Below, piece by piece: positions 60,313 through 64,000 of a stretch of 64,000 bases of DNA. The translations under genes and the position numbers were made by a program. Source of the DNA: DMER64 sp041654355 (GTDB taxonomy: Bacteria > Bacteroidota > Bacteroidia > Bacteroidales > UBA932); the NCBI GenBank assembly GCA_041654355.1, contig JBAZDQ010000001.1:124001-188000 (forward strand), given 5' to 3'. The notes beneath the pieces were generated by a model, which was not told the DNA's origin, did not search any database, and saw nothing but the letters and a program-made list of their open reading frames with translations. Position 1 is the stretch's first letter, and every line of letters starts with the position of its first letter.

Positions 60313-60431
60313 CCTTTTTAAAGACGGAATGTCTGTTGTTTGAAGAAGGTGAGTGCGAAACAAGATCTGTCTCCGCAGCAGGTGGAGCGGGACCGAAGGA
60401 AAATCTTGGGTTAGCAGGATTGGTAAGGATT

Positions 60432-60647
60432 GTTGGAACAGTTGGGATGGTAGAGTTAGTGGGAATAATGGATTAGTTGGGATGGTAGAGTTAGTAGAGT
60501 TAGTAGGGATGTTAGGGAAATCATGGGCATCAGGGATAGTAGAGGTATTTGGAACAATAGGGGCATCAGGGATAGTAAAGACAGTTGGAACAGTTGGGAT
60601 GGTAGAGCTAGCGGGAATAATGGATCAGTTGGGATGGTAGAGTTAGT
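60432..60647 (+). repeat. C-poor, GT-rich degenerate repeat block
   Basis: A 64-bp segment occurs at 60432-60495 and again at 60584-60647 with three differences (GTTGGAACAGTTGGGATGG at the start of both). Between them is a second repeat, GGGCATCAGGGATAGTAGAG at 60525 and a near-identical one at 60561. The region from about 60400 to 60690 has very few C on the plus strand and many TAGAGTTAGT-like words. Frames crossing it (95 and 83 codons plus, 87 minus) are low-complexity and not believable genes. Confidence 0.85.
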
Positions 60648-60698
60648 TGGGCTGTTAGAGCTAGCGGGGATGTTACAGTTGAAGGGGAGGTTGATAGG

Positions 60699-60730
60699 AA
60701 AAAAAAAGGATGACCGCAATGGTCATCCTT
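60699..60730 (-). terminator. Rho-independent terminator of the OmpA/repeat lipoprotein gene
   Basis: On the minus strand AAGGATGACC, loop ATTGC and GGTCATCCTT form a perfect 10-bp stem, with nine T in a row overlapping its end. It lies 30 bases after the stop at 60761 and is the strongest terminator in the window. Confidence 0.92.
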
Positions 60731-60760
60731 CTCTCTGTAAGGTGAGAGGGTTAAAAAGTT

Positions 60761-62410
60761 TTAACGATATTTAGCAAATTCAATGTCTTTAGCAGCTTTT
60801 TCAGCAAAAGCGGGAATTTTGTTGATTTCTTCCATCAACTCGTTGACTTTGGAGGTTTGTCCGCGACGGGCAGCAATAACCGCTTTTACATATTTGGTTT
60901 TCATGCAGGTGCACTCGGATAAAGCTTCTTCGGCTTTATTCAGATTGCCATTGAGCAATTGGGCCAGGGCAGCATTCATGTGTTTTTTGCCATCCAGTTT
61001 TGCCAAAGCTTCTTTGTATTTTCCGTTCAGGATATCAATGGCTCCCTGGTTGCATTTTGCTTTTTCACAACCTGATTTTGCAAACAGATCATAAGCTTTG
61101 TCAAAGTTGCCTTTACGCATTTCAATAACACCCAGGTTGTTGGCTACGATGGGATTGGAAGCGTCGCATTGGGCAAGAGCGGTAGCGGCTTCATTCACTT
61201 TGTTTGCATTGAGGTAAGCAACGGCCAGGTTGTTACGGCCTCTGGCAGAATTGCATTTATCTACTGCTTTTTTATACAGAGCAATCTTGGTATCATTATC
61301 GTTGGTCAGGGTTGCTGCATACAACAATGCTTCTTCATTCATGGCATCCATGTTGTTGGCAGTCATCTCTTTTAATTCTTCATCGGAATAATTGACAAAC
61401 TCAATGTTTGCAATCAGGCGGGCACGACGTAATTCGGGCAATACTTTGTCTTCCAGTGTTTTGTAAACAGCTGACATATTGCGGATCTCACGCTCCCGGA
61501 TCACGGGGTCTGAATACATAGATAAAACACGCAGGATCAATTCTTTGTCACCCAGATCGGTCTTGCTTACCAGTTCCTGGAATCCTTCCCAGTCTTCTCC
61601 TTTGGTCTTCAGGTTCAGAGGACCTTCAGTGGGTAATTTGCTGGTGATTTTCCCGAATGCTTTTTCAGCACTTTTCATGCGGTTTTCAGAAAGTTCCTCA
61701 TTGAAATCTACCGGGCCTTCGGGAGATGCATAAGCAATGATATCGGTTCCTTTAATGCTCCTTCTTTCATCGGCCGGAAGGTTTTTCAGAAATTCCTGGA
61801 ATCCTTTAATGTCTTCTTTGGTAAGTTCACGGGCACGAACCTGGGCAGAGTTTTTGGCATACATAATGTTGGCTTCTTCTGCTTCTTCAATAATCTTCTG
61901 ATAATTATCAGGCATGAAAACCGGTTCTCCGTGAAGTTCTACCCATTTATAAGTAATGTTGGCACCATCGGCAATTTTGTAGGCGACCGGCATTTCCCAG
62001 ACATTATCTTTATAAAGTACGGCACCTCTGAGTTCCAGGTAGGATTTCTCCATACCTTTCACATAATCAAACTGGATCTTGTGCTGGATATCGTCTCCCG
62101 CAACGGGGATCACGTTGTAGTTGTCCAGTACTTTTTCTCCCTGGAGCCTGAGTGCGGGAGCAACAGCTTCTCCCCCTTCGTAAACCAATACGGGAGTAAC
62201 TTCCAGCATTGCTTTGGGATGAAAATATCCTTCGGGGAATTTCAATGTATAACTAACATCGATTTTATCGGCAATCACCTCAAGGATCTCGGGCGTACAT
62301 GATTTTTCAACGTCATCGGCGTATTTAACCATGTCCTTGGGGTTGTTACAAGCCATAAGCATTACACCAAAAGCGGCAATGCCCAGAAAGCGCAATAAAG
62401 ATTTTTTCAT
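60761..62410 (-). CDS. Lipoprotein with OmpA-like region and C-terminal TPR-like repeats
   Basis: This 549-residue protein has a lipoprotein signal (GVMLMACNN, about 15-23). The first part is beta-rich (about 40-180). The middle (about 190-330) resembles an OmpA-like peptidoglycan-binding fold: TDIIAYASPEGPVDFNEELSENRMKSAEKAF matches the NxxLSxxRA pattern (here NEELSENRMKSA). The C-terminal part (about 350-545) is helical with TPR-like units (YKKAVDKCNSARGRNNLAVAYLN, read in parts). It probably anchors to the cell wall under the outer membrane. A TATATTTG box lies 64 bases upstream and a strong terminator follows. Confidence 0.82.
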   Translation of the reverse strand: MKKSLLRFLGIAAFGVMLMACNNPKDMVKYADDVEKSCTPEILEVIADKIDVSYTLKFPEGYFHPKAMLEVTPVLVYEGGEAVAPALRLQGEKVLDNYNVIPVAGDDIQHKIQFDYVKGMEKSYLELRGAVLYKDNVWEMPVAYKIADGANITYKWVELHGEPVFMPDNYQKIIEEAEEANIMYAKNSAQVRARELTKEDIKGFQEFLKNLPADERRSIKGTDIIAYASPEGPVDFNEELSENRMKSAEKAFGKITSKLPTEGPLNLKTKGEDWEGFQELVSKTDLGDKELILRVLSMYSDPVIREREIRNMSAVYKTLEDKVLPELRRARLIANIEFVNYSDEELKEMTANNMDAMNEEALLYAATLTNDNDTKIALYKKAVDKCNSARGRNNLAVAYLNANKVNEAATALAQCDASNPIVANNLGVIEMRKGNFDKAYDLFAKSGCEKAKCNQGAIDILNGKYKEALAKLDGKKHMNAALAQLLNGNLNKAEEALSECTCMKTKYVKAVIAARRGQTSKVNELMEEINKIPAFAEKAAKDIEFAKYR

Positions 62411-62473
62411 AATTAGAATTTTATTATTGGTATTATACGTACAATATCTCTTTCCAGCATATGGATTAGCTTA

Positions 62474-62481
62474 CAAATATA
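62474..62481 (-). promoter_or_regulatory. -7 box of the OmpA/repeat lipoprotein gene
   Basis: The minus strand reads TATATTTG, giving a transcription start about 62468 and a leader near 58 bases, the longest predicted here. Confidence 0.4.
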
Positions 62482-62493
62482 GTACAAAATTTA

Positions 62494-62501
62494 TATCTTT
62501 G
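62494..62501 (+). promoter_or_regulatory. -7 box of the sigma-54 activator gene (leaderless)
   Basis: TATCTTTG ends five bases before the ATG at 62507, so transcription should start at or beside the start codon. Confidence 0.5.
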
Positions 62502-62506
62502 CAAAG

Positions 62507-63706
62507 ATGGATGTTACAGCAATTAAACAGCGTTTTGAAATAATAGGGACAAGTCCTTTGCTCAATCGCGCCTTGGATATAGCCGCCCAGGTAGCCGCAA
62601 CGGACCTGTCTGTTTTGGTTACCGGAGAGACCGGAGTGGGAAAGGAATTTATACCCAAGATCATACACGTAAACAGTGCCCGAAAGCACGGCAACTATTT
62701 TGCCGTAAACTGCGGTGCCATACCGGAAGGGACCATAGATTCCGAATTGTTCGGACACCGCAAAGGTTCCTTTACCGGAGCCCATGAAGACCGTATGGGG
62801 TACTTCGAGGTGGCTGACGGCGGCACGCTTTTTCTTGACGAGGTGGCCGAGTTACCCCTCTCCACCCAGGTGCGCCTGTTGCGTGCCCTGGAAACCGGGG
62901 AGTTCATACGGGTAGGATCGTCTAAGGTTCAGAAAACCGACGTACGTGTGATCGCCGCTACAAACATCAACCTGCCCCACGCGATAAAATCCGGCAAATT
63001 CAGGGAAGACCTGTATTACCGCCTGAATACCGTACCCATCATGGTGCCCGCCCTGAGGGAACGTCCCGGGGACATCCACCTGCTGTTCCGCAAATTCGCC
63101 GCGGATTTTGCCGAGAAATACAAAATGCCTGTCATCCGCCTGACCGACCAGGCCCGGAACCTGCTGGAACATTACCGTTGGCCCGGCAACGTCCGCCAGT
63201 TAAAAAACGTGGCCGAGCAATTGAGCGTACTGGAACAAAAACGCATGGTAAGCGCAGAATCATTGCAACATTACCTCCCCCCGGACAGCCCTCTTCATTT
63301 GCCTGTAGTATACAACGCGGAAAAAACCGGTTCCGACGACTTCCTTTCGGAAAGGGATATTTTGTACAAGATATTATTCCAGTTAAGGGCCGAGATGGAC
63401 GAAATGAAACAAAAGCTGGCTGCACTGGAAGAACAAGGGCCGCTACCCGTTTCGGGAAAAGGAAAAATGCTGCCGCATCCCGTGAATAAACCTCTGGACG
63501 AAGACGAGGAAGAAGTTACAGAAGGAGAAATCCTCCCCCTGGAAGTAGTTGAGGAAAGCCCTGATTTGTCCCTGGATTCTCTGGAAAAGGAGCTGATTGT
63601 CAAGGTGTTAACAAAAAACAAGGGTCACCGCAAATCCACAGCCAAAGAGCTGGGGATCGCAGAACGTACTTTATACCGTAAAATTAAAGAATACGGAATA
63701 GAATAA
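62507..63706 (+). CDS. Sigma-54-dependent transcriptional activator without sensory domain
   Basis: This 399-residue enhancer-binding protein has an AAA+ domain starting almost at the N-terminus (about 10-240), with Walker A TGETGVGKE (about 44), the sigma-54 contact loop as GSFTGA (usual GAFTGA), Walker B GGTLFLDEV and the R-finger region FREDLYYRLN. A variable linker (about 265-345) is Glu-rich, and a Fis-type helix-turn-helix (ELGIAERTLYRKIKEYGIE) ends it. There is no receiver, PAS or GAF domain, so it is not a phosphorylation-controlled response regulator. lptE follows one codon later, as in Bacteroides. Confidence 0.93.
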   Translation: MDVTAIKQRFEIIGTSPLLNRALDIAAQVAATDLSVLVTGETGVGKEFIPKIIHVNSARKHGNYFAVNCGAIPEGTIDSELFGHRKGSFTGAHEDRMGYFEVADGGTLFLDEVAELPLSTQVRLLRALETGEFIRVGSSKVQKTDVRVIAATNINLPHAIKSGKFREDLYYRLNTVPIMVPALRERPGDIHLLFRKFAADFAEKYKMPVIRLTDQARNLLEHYRWPGNVRQLKNVAEQLSVLEQKRMVSAESLQHYLPPDSPLHLPVVYNAEKTGSDDFLSERDILYKILFQLRAEMDEMKQKLAALEEQGPLPVSGKGKMLPHPVNKPLDEDEEEVTEGEILPLEVVEESPDLSLDSLEKELIVKVLTKNKGHRKSTAKELGIAERTLYRKIKEYGIE

Positions 63707-64000
63707 ATGAAAAAAATCCTCACTGTTGGAAGACATATAGCCTTAATGGCCCTCCCGTTGTTGCTGACACAATGCTGGTGGTATTCCTTTTCCGGAACCT
63801 CTATCCACCCCGATGCCCAAACCATAAGCGTTTCATATATAGAAAACAGGGCGGAACGCATAAACCCCGCATTAAGCAATCTGCTGACCGAGGCCTTGAT
63901 GGATAAGTACAACAAACTCACTCCGTTATCGGTTATTACCAGTGACGGGGACTACGCCGTTTCCGGGGAGATTACCGGCTATACCATTGCCCCTATGGCC
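63707..64000 (+). CDS. lptE: LPS assembly lipoprotein LptE, N-terminal part
   Basis: This is the first 98 residues of a lipoprotein (signal with LLTQCWW, about 20-26). WYSFSGTSIHPDAQTISVSY, IENRAERINPALSNLLTEAL and the later VSGEITGY are typical of Bacteroidetes LptE, which plugs the LptD barrel for LPS export. The ATG follows directly on the stop of the sigma-54 activator, so the two are co-transcribed. The gene runs off the right edge. Confidence 0.88.
   Translation, partial: MKKILTVGRHIALMALPLLLTQCWWYSFSGTSIHPDAQTISVSYIENRAERINPALSNLLTEALMDKYNKLTPLSVITSDGDYAVSGEITGYTIAPMA

Noticed and set aside
59843..60343. Repeat-encoded proteins (147 and 114 codons plus, 137 and 81 codons minus)
   Set aside because: A 51-bp unit without stops keeps frames open on both strands automatically. 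No promoter box, signal or known fold supports translation.
60353..60774. Genes in the GT-rich block (95, 83 and 87 codons)
   Set aside because: Low-complexity translations that follow the DNA repeats; two overlap one another and the strong terminator.

Overview
The window comes from a member of the Bacteroidales (Bacteroidota), most likely a host-associated anaerobe. The evidence is indirect but consistent. Promoter-like TAnnTTTG boxes, the -7 element of the Bacteroidetes primary sigma factor, sit upstream of many genes, and Shine-Dalgarno sequences are weak or absent. The protein families are also typical: short acidic-linker TonB proteins, a fumarate reductase of the Bacteroides type, an S46 dipeptidyl-peptidase, DUF4251, BACON-domain lipoproteins, a YfhO membrane protein and a second EF-G with a degenerate G domain. 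No phage, insertion sequence, CRISPR array or polyketide/peptide cluster is visible.

Layout. 1-5.3 kb: the 5' part of mnmG, ybeY, tRNA-Ala(GGC), then two near-identical tonB genes on either side of hflX, an alpha/beta hydrolase and a small lipoprotein. The second tonB has a good sigma-54 -24/-12 element and a 14-bp palindrome in front of it. 5.3-8 kb: fumarate reductase/succinate dehydrogenase A and B subunits without the cytochrome b subunit beside them. 8-16 kb: a co-directional run of a NamZ-like exo-muramidase, DUF4251, a GH20 hexosaminidase, and a two-subunit molybdenum hydroxylase of the xanthine dehydrogenase family whose purine-binding residues are changed. 16-27 kb: ruvB, a C45-like amidohydrolase, mfd, then an outer-membrane biogenesis group (beta-barrel protein, repeat protein, lptC, PpiD-like chaperone). 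27-41 kb: housekeeping genes (ychF, mutS, rsmA, aspS, thyA-folA) mixed with a nuclease-fold protein, an ABC permease, a serine hydrolase and YfhO. 41-49 kb: a sodium symporter, a 1225-residue BACON/LRR lipoprotein with a duplicated LRR module, an Mrp ATPase lacking its N-terminal domain, a DPP7-type S46 peptidase and rnhB. 49-58 kb: the EF-G2-like factor with lolD and trmN6, an ECF sigma factor with a membrane protein and a periplasmic protein, a split transketolase, and lepA.

58.2-60.75 kb is the unusual part. It is a gene-poor, repeat-rich island containing a padR-DUF2812 pair, a type best known from Firmicutes. Repeats lie on both sides of the pair and share a core in opposite orientation. 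Further right comes a seven-unit array with an exact 51-bp period. Each unit is a 12-bp-stem hairpin whose two arms carry a sequence one base away from the DnaA box, giving 14 such sites in 338 bp. A C-poor, GT-rich degenerate repeat block follows. This island is the best candidate for something undescribed.

60.8-64 kb: a lipoprotein with OmpA-like and repeat regions, a sigma-54 activator without a sensory domain, and the start of lptE, matching the sigma-54 regulator/lptE order of Bacteroides. Many starts (rnhB, rsmA, the sigma-54 activator, thyA, lepA, mutS) lie only 5-10 bases past the -7 box, which predicts leaderless or nearly leaderless mRNAs.
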